A DNA stretch of 12,344 bases, from the NCBI GenBank assembly GCA_903819605.1, contig CAIJEA010000458.1, positions 1-12,344 on the forward strand. Reading direction: 5' to 3'. Positions 8,166 through 12,344 of this stretch are shown piece after piece. A program made the translations under genes and the position numbers. The notes beneath the pieces were generated by a model. That model did no database searches. It had not been told where the DNA came from and saw only the letters and a list, made by a program, of their open reading frames with translations. How positions within the stretch are numbered: position 1 is the stretch's first letter; each line of letters opens with the position of its first letter. This DNA is from an uncultured cyanobacterium. Lineage in GTDB: Bacteria > Cyanobacteriota > Cyanobacteriia > Pseudanabaenales > Pseudanabaenaceae.

Positions 8166-8363
8166 GAGACAAGTATTGAGTAAATTTAGAGTGTAATGTT
8201 GGTTTGTAAGGTTTATTGTCAATTGGCTTCAAACACTTTTCCTAGTCTAACAAAAATCGTCCCCCTAAAGAAATAAATTTATAGATAAGTCAGGTGGATT
8301 TACTTAAGAAGGTTGATTCATTGTCTATACTTTTTTCTTCTTGATAAGTAGCGATCGCAAAAT

Positions 8364-8406
8364 CCAGAAAAGAGTTGCAGCGCAAAGCGCTGCGACTCTT
8401 TTCTGG
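8364..8406. repeat. 43-nt palindrome, second member of the CCAGAAWAGAGTTGC family
   Basis: A 20-bp stem (one G/T wobble) closes on the 3-nt loop AAA, beginning CCAGAAAAGAGT and ending ACTCTTTTCTGG. It lies between the divergent ilvC and trmN6 genes, where a terminator is not expected. Length (43 nt), loop size and outer sequence match the hairpin core at 7048-7090. Differences between the two preserve pairing, for example a T/A pair in one and an A/T pair in the other at the seventh position. It sits just after a HIP1 site at 8351-8358. Confidence 0.75.
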
Positions 8407-8440
8407 GCTTTTATGGCAATCTTAAATGGTATGAGAGAGA

Positions 8441-8489
8441 CTTCGACTCCGCTCAGCCAACATAGACTGCTGGCTGAGCGGAGTCGAAG
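8441..8489. repeat. 19-bp perfect inverted repeat (CTTCGACTCCGCTCAGCCA)
   Basis: The arms 8441-8459 and 8471-8489 are perfect inverted copies separated by 11 nt. The sequence resembles a GC-rich palindromic repeat seen widely in cyanobacterial intergenic regions (recalled, not searched). It lies 38 nt before the trmN6 start and has no T-run, so it is more likely a dispersed repeat or leader hairpin than a terminator. Confidence 0.7.
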
Positions 8490-8526
8490 CTATGAATCTC
8501 ACGAATGATTTAGAACCGCTATAAAT

Positions 8527-9255
8527 ATGGGAAGGTCAAACTCATCTTTTTACTTTAAACAATTTGCGATCTTTCAAGATAAATGTGCGATGAAAGTAGG
8601 TACAGATGGGATTTTGTTAGGAGCTTGGGCAAATATCCCTGACAATTCTCAAATCCTTGATATTGGAACTGGTACTGGATTATTAGCATTGATGTTAGCT
8701 CAGCGATCGCAAACATCTGAAAACACAGTAATTGATGCTGTAGAAATTGACTATGATGCTTATTTACAAGCGACAGATAATGTCAATAGATCGCCTTGGA
8801 GCGATCGCATAAATGTATATCATTCCAGTATTCAAAACTTTTTAGTGACTTGTTCTAAACAATACGACCTGATTATTTCTAACCCCCCATTTTTTGAAAA
8901 CTCCTATAAGCCCTCGCAAAAAATACGAACCTTAGCAAGGCATAGTAATAGTCTTTTGCAAATTGATATTCTCCAAATAACTGAACAGTTGCTCAAGGTA
9001 AATGGTCGATTAGCTATTATTTATCCCACAGATTTAGCAAATACTTTTCTAAGTAAATCTGAAGCTTTCAATTTGTTCTGCGATCGCAAATTATGGGTGA
9101 AACCAACGCCTAAAAATCCCGTAAAGCGAATTTTATTAGAGTTAACTAAAACCCGATTTCCCCTGCAAGAAACTACGCTTACAATAGAAGAAAACAAACA
9201 TATCTATACATCGGATTACATTGCTTTAGTTAAAGAGTTTTATCTTAATTTGTAA
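8527..9255 (+). CDS. trmN6: tRNA1(Val) (adenine37-N6)-methyltransferase, TrmN6/YfiC family
   Basis: This SAM-dependent methyltransferase of 242 residues aligns end to end with E. coli YfiC/TrmN6, which methylates N6 of A37 in the valine tRNA. Matching blocks: FYFKQFAIFQDKCAMKVGTDG at the N-terminus (8-28), the SAM-binding DIGTGTGLLALMLAQR (45-60), acidic DAVEID (70-75), SPWSDRINV (89-97), the catalytic NPPFF motif (119-123) that flips out the target adenine, and a C-terminal YIALVKEFYL like the E. coli ending. The ATG at 8527 lacks a good Shine-Dalgarno sequence, but the N-terminus aligns closely with the family there. It is 18 nt upstream of the VOC gene on the same strand and probably co-transcribed. 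The target in this organism is inferred from the family. Confidence 0.9.
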   Translation: MGRSNSSFYFKQFAIFQDKCAMKVGTDGILLGAWANIPDNSQILDIGTGTGLLALMLAQRSQTSENTVIDAVEIDYDAYLQATDNVNRSPWSDRINVYHSSIQNFLVTCSKQYDLIISNPPFFENSYKPSQKIRTLARHSNSLLQIDILQITEQLLKVNGRLAIIYPTDLANTFLSKSEAFNLFCDRKLWVKPTPKNPVKRILLELTKTRFPLQETTLTIEENKHIYTSDYIALVKEFYLNL

Positions 9256-9273
9256 ACATCAATATTTACGATT

Positions 9274-9747
9274 ATGTCATCAAATATTTCAACTGTTAAA
9301 TCAGCTAAATCGGCGATCGCTAAGGGATATTTGCGACGAGTGCATCACGTTGCCTTAAATGTGCGCGATATGTCAGCTTCTTGCAATTTTTACGGAAATA
9401 TTTTGGGGCTACATCAACTGATCGGCGATGAAATTCCCAGCACGCTCATAGATTTAGTAGCAGCAGGTAAAGTTGTGAACTTCATGACTCCTGACGGAAC
9501 TATTCTCGATCTATTTTGGGAACCAGAACTTACACCTCCCGATGCCGATCCGCAGCGACAGTTCACTCGTGCTAATCATCTAGCTTTTGATATTGCTCCC
9601 GAACTCTTTGATGAGGCAGTGGCAGTATTAAAGCTGTGTCAAGTCGAGATCGAGGGTGAACCTGTGACTCGCTTAACAGGACGAGGAATTTATTTTTACG
9701 ATCCCGATGGATTTTTAATCGAAATACGCTGCGATCCCTCAGACTAA
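9274..9747 (+). CDS. VOC-superfamily (glyoxalase/bleomycin-resistance fold) protein
   Basis: This 157-residue protein is made of two beta-alpha-beta-beta-beta modules, typical of metal-dependent VOC enzymes. Module one begins RVHHVALNVRDMSASCNFYGNILG (about 22-45), with a His in the usual first-ligand place (His25), and closes with TILDLFWEP. Module two has NHLAFDIAPELFDEAV with the second His, and ends YFYDPDGFLIEIRC with the last acidic ligand. In the place where many glyoxalases have the first Glu it has Asp (ILDLF). The family covers glyoxalase I, dioxygenases and antibiotic-binding proteins, and the substrate cannot be told from sequence alone. The first 20 residues are a Ser/Lys-rich extension. 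It follows trmN6 by 18 nt and stops 7 nt before the end of the convergent phosphatase-like gene, with no hairpin in between. Confidence 0.85.
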   Translation: MSSNISTVKSAKSAIAKGYLRRVHHVALNVRDMSASCNFYGNILGLHQLIGDEIPSTLIDLVAAGKVVNFMTPDGTILDLFWEPELTPPDADPQRQFTRANHLAFDIAPELFDEAVAVLKLCQVEIEGEPVTRLTGRGIYFYDPDGFLIEIRCDPSD

Positions 9748-9754
9748 ATAGAAA

Positions 9755-10306
9755 TTACGCTACGTTACTATCAATAAATTTTTGCCAAACTTCATTAGGC
9801 AGCCAGAGTTTGTGTAAATCTGCGATCGCTTGTTCATGTTCGCAGTTCAGGCTTAAACGACGATAAAGATAGACAAAGGCTGAAACGCGCATATTCTTGG
9901 CGCAATGGACAAATATTTTTTGATTTTGGCGTTTATCCATTGCTTGTAAGAATTGTTCTAAGTCGTCCATCGTAGGATTGTCCCAAACTATAGGAATTGC
10001 AATATATTCCATTCCCAACGATTCCACGATCTCCGCTTCATTAGCGATCGCCCCGTCAGAAGTTGGTAAGGCGAGATTAATGACAGTTTCATAACCAGCA
10101 TCGGCAATCTCCTGAAATTGCGTTGAGGTCGGCTGTCCTGAAGTGGCGAGGTTGTCTGAGATTTGCAAGAAATTGAGGATATCTGCCAAGTGATTTTGAT
10201 TTTGGGGCATAAAAAATTTTGTTCCCATTTCAGTTTTTGCAGAGAAAAATAGATACAGAATCAAGAAAGTTAAGCCTAAAAGAAGTTGTATCCAATCGTT
10301 ACGCAT
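9755..10306 (-). CDS. Membrane-anchored protein tyrosine phosphatase-family protein
   Basis: From the ATG at 10306 this 183-residue protein has one hydrophobic segment (about residues 6-22) that looks like a signal anchor, followed by a dual-specificity-phosphatase-like domain. Family marks are DNLATSGQPT (51-60), the ADAGYETVINLAL strand, EYIAIPIVWDNPT with a possible general-acid Asp109, and the P-loop VHCAKNMRVSAF at 133-144. In that loop Cys135 and Arg140 are separated by four residues, not the five of the classic HCX5R loop; the same HCA-N-RVSAF pattern occurs in related bacterial proteins (recalled, not checked). The substrate is unknown. Its ATG shares its first base with the TGA stop of purE (TGATG), the usual arrangement for translational coupling. 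A GTG one codon upstream would also work. The side of the membrane on which the domain sits is not resolved. Confidence 0.78.
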   Translation of the reverse strand: MRNDWIQLLLGLTFLILYLFFSAKTEMGTKFFMPQNQNHLADILNFLQISDNLATSGQPTSTQFQEIADAGYETVINLALPTSDGAIANEAEIVESLGMEYIAIPIVWDNPTMDDLEQFLQAMDKRQNQKIFVHCAKNMRVSAFVYLYRRLSLNCEHEQAIADLHKLWLPNEVWQKFIDSNVA

Positions 10307-10827
10307 CACATTTGCTGTAGATATCTCTCACTTCCTAATTCCTCTAGTCTTTCTTGCTTTTCCATGACCATATCTGCTAAAGATTGACGGTATGTGATTA
10401 CTTGGTTGAGAAGTTCAGGATTGTGACTAGCTAAGATTTGTACCGCTAGAAGTCCTGCATTGTCAGCATTACCGATCGCCACAGTTGCTACGGGAATTCC
10501 CTTTGGCATTTGGACGATTGAATAGAGAGAATCCACACCACTCAGTTGTCGAGTGGTGACTGGCACTCCAATTACTGGCAAAGGTGAAAGTGCTGCCACC
10601 ATCCCTGGCAAATGAGCCGCACCGCCTGCCCCTGCGATAATCACGCGAATGCCGCGTGTATGGGCTGTCTTGGCAAATTCCACCATCCGATCTGGTGTGC
10701 GGTGGGCGGAGATAATCGCGACTTCGTAAGGAATATCGAATTTTTGGCAGATGGCGATCGCGCCTTGCATAGTTGGCAGATCGGAATCGCTGCCCATGAT
10801 GATACTGACTTGTGGGTGAATATTCAT
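10306..10827 (-). CDS. purE: N5-carboxyaminoimidazole ribonucleotide mutase (PurE, class I)
   Basis: PurE converts N5-CAIR, the PurK product, to CAIR in de novo purine synthesis. At 173 residues it has the normal class I length. Motifs are VSIIMGSDSDLPTM (7-20) for the ribonucleotide phosphate, SAHRTP (40-45) with the catalytic His42, AGAGGAAHLPGM (65-76), GVPV (87-90) and LSGVDSLYSIVQMPKG followed by IPVATVAIGNADNAGLLA. The ATG at 10827 has no obvious Shine-Dalgarno sequence. On the minus strand TATAAC (10841-10836) could be a -10 box, but it would leave almost no leader and has no good -35. The gene overlaps the phosphatase-like gene by one base (TGATG). Its upstream flank is a palindrome interrupted by an insertion element whose end is 85 nt from the start codon, so its expression may have been altered by that insertion. 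purK is not in the window. Confidence 0.96.
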   Translation of the reverse strand: MNIHPQVSIIMGSDSDLPTMQGAIAICQKFDIPYEVAIISAHRTPDRMVEFAKTAHTRGIRVIIAGAGGAAHLPGMVAALSPLPVIGVPVTTRQLSGVDSLYSIVQMPKGIPVATVAIGNADNAGLLAVQILASHNPELLNQVITYRQSLADMVMEKQERLEELGSERYLQQM

Positions 10828-10862
10828 ATAGTTAGGTTATAGCGTCTTGTGCTGAAAAAAAA

Positions 10863-10911
10863 CCAAAATTTTTATTAAAAAGTTTACCTTGTAAACTTTT
10901 TAATAAAAATT
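10863..10911 (-). repeat. Long AT-rich palindrome interrupted by the insertion element (ancestral minus-strand terminator)
   Basis: As it stands, 10868-10887 and 10891-10910 are a perfect 20-bp inverted repeat with a CTT loop. If the element (10912-12318) and one 8-bp duplication are removed, the right arm continues into TTG at 12327-12329. The palindrome then becomes perfect over 24 bp (left arm 10864-10887). On the minus strand the hairpin is followed by eight Ts (10862-10855), so it resembles an intrinsic terminator for a gene once upstream, beyond the right edge, lying before purE. The stem is AT-rich and therefore weak. Confidence 0.75.
10904..10911. repeat. Left copy of 8-bp target-site duplication (TAAAAATT)
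   Basis: TAAAAATT directly abuts the left terminal repeat and is identical to the octamer abutting the right one at 12319-12326. An 8-bp duplication is the size known for IS1595-family insertions. Confidence 0.85.
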
Positions 10912-10933
10912 GGCTCAATAGGTGAATCGGGGA
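10912..10933. repeat. Left terminal inverted repeat of the IS1595-like element
   Basis: 22 bp beginning GGCTCAATAGGTGA and matching the reverse complement of 12297-12318 at 20 positions. It includes the transposase remnant's TGA stop (10915-10917). Confidence 0.85.
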
Positions 10934-11176
10934 GATAAGAAAATCAGAGGGTGCAACAAAGCGCTCAGCATAGCTTTAACGCTCTTCTTGGCATTATGAA
11001 TTAACTCAAGGAATCTCATATATAAAGGTAACTTTTCTTGAGATATACCGAGATCATAACTAAGAAGGCAAAAGCGACCAAAAGCCTTCTATCGTATTGA
11101 CATGAACCTCTCAAAAGCCATCACCATCTTCATCTCTGGTATATTCTCCTGCACCATGACAAACAGTTTTGTATCC
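10915..11176 (-). pseudogene. IS1595-family transposase, decayed C-terminal fragment
   Basis: Read on the minus strand from 11176, this gives GYKTVCHGAGEYTRDEDGDGF, a stop (TGA, 11111-11113), EVHVNTIEGFWSLL, then a stop-rich patch, and then, after a frame change, GISQEKLPLYMRFLELIHNA followed by KKSVKAMLSALLHPL and a TGA at 10915. The block HGAGEY-RDxDGDG-EVHVNTIEGFWSLL, followed by a GISQEKLPLY segment, is typical of IS1595-type DDE transposases; the VNTIEGFW part lies where the third catalytic residue sits. Damage includes in-frame TGA at 11111, TAG at 11060-11062 and TGA at 11054-11056. There is also a frameshift near 11050, consistent with loss of about 5 nt where related proteins read LRPHRGIS. 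Nothing N-terminal of this is present, so it is a truncated and mutated relic with no function of its own. Confidence 0.88.
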
Positions 11177-11202
11177 TGTAGCAACACCAACTTGTAGACA
11201 TG

Positions 11203-11240
11203 CACATAATCATGTAAATATTTATCTACATGATTATGTG
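11203..11240. repeat. 14-bp perfect inverted repeat inside the element
   Basis: CACATAATCATGTA (11203-11216) and TACATGATTATGTG (11227-11240) flank a 10-nt spacer. It lies exactly where recognisable transposase sequence stops and the leader of the TPR gene begins. It has no T-run. It may mark the junction between the transposase relic and acquired cargo, or act as a hairpin insulating the cargo gene. Confidence 0.6.
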
Positions 11241-11308
11241 GAACCTTGGTTTAAATCTTCAGCGAGATCGCTACCTTTTTTGGAGAATTACTAAGATCGC
11301 TTAGGCGA

Positions 11309-11338
11309 TTGGACTGGTTTCAGTTAAAGCGTTATATT
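11309..11338 (+). promoter_or_regulatory. Possible promoter of the TPR gene
   Basis: TTGGAC (11309-11314) and TATATT (11333-11338) are spaced by 18 nt, with a good -10 and a poor -35. The implied start would leave a very short leader, with GGAGAG (11344-11349) 9 nt before the ATG as ribosome binding site. It is weak by consensus alone. Confidence 0.28.
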
Positions 11339-11358
11339 TGAAGTGGAGAGAATGAATT

Positions 11359-12192
11359 ATGAGTAACGAAAGTATAGAAAAAGAGCGTTTAAAGAATCTA
11401 AATCTTGCAGATACTTACTACAATAGTGGAGTGTATAAATCTACGGTTGTTTTTGCAGGTATTGATGAATTTTATGAACCTAGTAGGGGAATTGAAGATT
11501 TTAGCGAAGCTATTCGTTTAAATCCAAGCCATGTGGATGCTTACTATAATCGTGGTTTAGGTAAAGCTGAAATAATAGACTTTCAAGGAGCGATTGAAGA
11601 TTTTAACGGAGCTATTCGTTTAAACCCTAATCATACGGATGCTTACTATAATCGTGGTTTAGCAAAATATGGATTAGGAGACTATGAAGGAGCAATTCTA
11701 GATTTTAATGAAACTATCCGTTTAAATCCTAACCATAGAGATGCTTGTGATAGGTGCAAGTTATTAAAAGATAAACAGAATAAAGAGTTACGAAGAAAAG
11801 TTGACCTTACGTTAGCAAATGCGTCATTAAAAAACAAATTAGGAGATTATCAAGGAGCGATTGAAGATGTTAACGAAACTATTCGTTTAAAGAACGATCA
11901 TCCTTATCCTTACTATCAACGCGGCTATGCAAAAAACAAGTTAGGAGATTATCAAGGAGCGATTGAAGATATTAACGAAGCTATTCGTTTAAGTCTTGAC
12001 CATTCGTATGTTTACTATGAACGCGGGTGTGCAAAATATGAATTAGGAAATTATCAAGAAGCGATTAAAGATTTTAATAAAGCTATTCGTTTAAATAGTA
12101 AGTATAGAGATGCTCGTAATAAGCGTAGTTTAGCGATAGATAAATTAAATATCAAGGAGCGATTGAAGATGTTAATGAAGCTATTCGTTTAA
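11359..12192 (+). CDS. TPR-repeat protein carried inside the insertion element, C-terminus frameshifted
   Basis: This 277-residue soluble protein, with no signal peptide or membrane segment, is built almost wholly of tetratricopeptide repeats of 34 residues. Unit 1 (about 17-58) has an insertion of roughly nine residues; units 2 and 3 (59-126) are clean, with the pattern AYYNRG-AKYGLGDY-GAI-DFNE-IRLNPNH. A charged linker (127-148) follows, then units 4-6 (149-250). Unit 7 begins but shows a 4-nt deletion relative to its sister repeats after codon 263, so the tail reads NIKERLKMLMKLFV and stops at 12192. In the other frame the DNA still encodes YQGAIEDVNEAIRLNRGS up to a TAA at 12204-12206. 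TPR arrays bind partner proteins; no enzymatic domain is present and the partner is unknown. GGAGAG supports the ATG. The gene lies inside the IS1595-like boundaries and so looks like cargo. Confidence 0.82.
   Translation: MSNESIEKERLKNLNLADTYYNSGVYKSTVVFAGIDEFYEPSRGIEDFSEAIRLNPSHVDAYYNRGLGKAEIIDFQGAIEDFNGAIRLNPNHTDAYYNRGLAKYGLGDYEGAILDFNETIRLNPNHRDACDRCKLLKDKQNKELRRKVDLTLANASLKNKLGDYQGAIEDVNETIRLKNDHPYPYYQRGYAKNKLGDYQGAIEDINEAIRLSLDHSYVYYERGCAKYELGNYQEAIKDFNKAIRLNSKYRDARNKRSLAIDKLNIKERLKMLMKLFV
11839..11970 (+). repeat. Near-identical 102-nt TPR-coding direct repeats
   Basis: The 30-nt sequence at 11839-11868 matches 11941-11970 except at its first few bases' upstream context, exactly 102 nt (34 codons) apart. 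Diverged copies follow at the same period at 12043 and, with a 4-nt deletion, at 12145. Identity at the nucleotide level, not only the protein level, points to recent unit duplication or recombination between units. Confidence 0.75.
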
Positions 12193-12206
12193 ATAGGGGA
12201 TCATAA

Positions 12207-12296
12207 TCGATTAGATGACTTAAGTTCGCGCTCAGCATAGTGATCGCTACTTTTTGATTTCGCTGCAATATTATCAATTTCTTACTTTCTTTCACC
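12207..12296. other. Noncoding right arm of the element
   Basis: This stretch runs from the end of the frameshifted TPR unit to the right terminal repeat. It holds no credible reading frame. It includes GCGCTCAGCATAG (12228-12240), an exact 13-bp direct copy of 10961-10973 within the transposase relic. No terminator hairpin with a T-run follows the TPR gene. Confidence 0.5.
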
Positions 12297-12318
12297 TACC
12301 CGAATCACCTATTGAGCC
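12297..12318. repeat. Right terminal inverted repeat of the IS1595-like element
   Basis: 22 bp ending CACCTATTGAGCC, the inverted counterpart of 10912-10933 with two mismatches. Confidence 0.85.
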
Positions 12319-12326
12319 TAAAAATT
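12319..12326. repeat. Right copy of 8-bp target-site duplication (TAAAAATT)
   Basis: Identical to 10904-10911 and directly adjacent to the right terminal repeat. The next three bases (TTG) complete the ancestral palindrome arm. Confidence 0.85.
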
Positions 12327-12344
12327 TTGTAATGGATTTTAAAG

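Larger units (their letters stand above)
10912..12318. mobile_element. IS1595-like insertion element with degenerate transposase and a TPR cargo gene
   Basis: A 1407-bp unit bounded by 22-bp inverted repeats (10912-10933 and 12297-12318, 20 of 22 identical, both starting GGCTCAATAGGTGA when read inward) and flanked by the 8-bp direct repeat TAAAAATT. Its left arm carries, on the minus strand, the C-terminal remnant of an IS1595-type transposase whose stop codon falls inside the left terminal repeat. Its right arm carries an open plus-strand TPR gene. The N-terminal and central parts of a transposase are missing, so the unit cannot move by itself; it would need a transposase supplied by a full-length relative. 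Restoration of a perfect palindrome at the target when the unit is removed in silico supports the boundaries. It contains no exact HIP1 octamer, unlike the flanking genes, although 1.4 kb is too short to make that decisive. Confidence 0.85.

Noticed and set aside
8151..8222. Possible ilvC leader peptide with Leu codons, suggesting attenuation
   Set aside because: The frame runs without a stop into ilvC, so it is not a separate leader peptide, and no competing terminator/antiterminator hairpins were seen between 8151 and 8222.
8364..8406. Intrinsic terminator of a gene on the plus strand
   Set aside because: It lies between divergent genes with nothing upstream on the plus strand to terminate, and it matches the repeat-family palindrome at 7048-7090.
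10612..10842. Plus-strand open frame over the purE start
   Set aside because: Antisense to highly conserved purE codons and without supporting signals.
11839..12180. CRISPR-like or tandem noncoding repeat array
   Set aside because: The 102-nt period equals 34 codons and translates as TPR units, so it is coding repetition.
12280..12318. End of a second, oppositely oriented IS1595 transposase copy
   Set aside because: Only the terminal 22 bp match; no transposase-like protein similarity continues inward. With the matching 8-bp duplications it is better explained as the other terminal repeat of the same element.

Overview
The window looks like chromosomal DNA of a filamentous or Pseudanabaena-like cyanobacterium. 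Three things point that way. The HIP1 octamer GCGATCGC recurs roughly once per 700 bases. The housekeeping proteins (a bifunctional Rsh (p)ppGpp enzyme, PBP2, IlvC, PurE) read like cyanobacterial orthologues. The window also carries a Uma2-type nuclease gene and strong palindromic intergenic repeats, both common in these genomes. The genus is inferred from style, not proven.

Layout, left to right. At 1-452 (minus) is the N-terminal part of an unrecognised gene with a helix-turn-helix-like start. An AT-rich gap follows, then a ROK-family sugar kinase most like polyphosphate glucokinase (748-1452, plus). Convergent to it is a Uma2/DUF820 nuclease-fold gene (1483-2067, minus), then the Rsh enzyme (2114-4387, minus) and an RsbW-like ATP-binding protein (4545-4982, minus). 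Divergent from these is mrdA/PBP2 (5150-6979, plus), which converges on ilvC (7155-8150, minus) across two terminator-like hairpins. The ilvC upstream region carries two large palindromes. It is followed by trmN6 (8527-9255, plus) and a VOC-fold gene (9274-9747, plus). These converge on the purE gene (10306-10827, minus), which is translationally coupled to a membrane-anchored phosphatase-like gene (9755-10306, minus).

The most interesting part is 10904-12326. A 1407-bp unit (10912-12318) has 22-bp terminal inverted repeats (20 of 22 identical) and is flanked on both sides by the same 8-bp sequence, TAAAAATT. Its left arm holds a decayed C-terminal piece of an IS1595-type transposase, ending inside the terminal repeat. 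Its right arm holds an open TPR-repeat gene with no obvious link to transposition. Removing the unit and one TAAAAATT copy restores a perfect 24-bp-arm palindrome at the target, with an 8-base T-run on the minus strand, so the insertion apparently hit a terminator-like hairpin just upstream of purE. The unit therefore looks like a non-autonomous insertion element carrying a TPR cargo gene.

A second theme is palindromes with fixed geometry. The hairpins at 7048-7090 and 8364-8406 are both 43 nt with a 20-bp stem and 3-nt loop. They share sequence and differ by changes that preserve pairing, which suggests a dispersed repeat family. Functionally the rest is ordinary chromosome: stringent response, cell-wall elongation, branched-chain amino acid and purine synthesis, and tRNA modification. 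No rRNA, tRNA, CRISPR array or phage module was seen.
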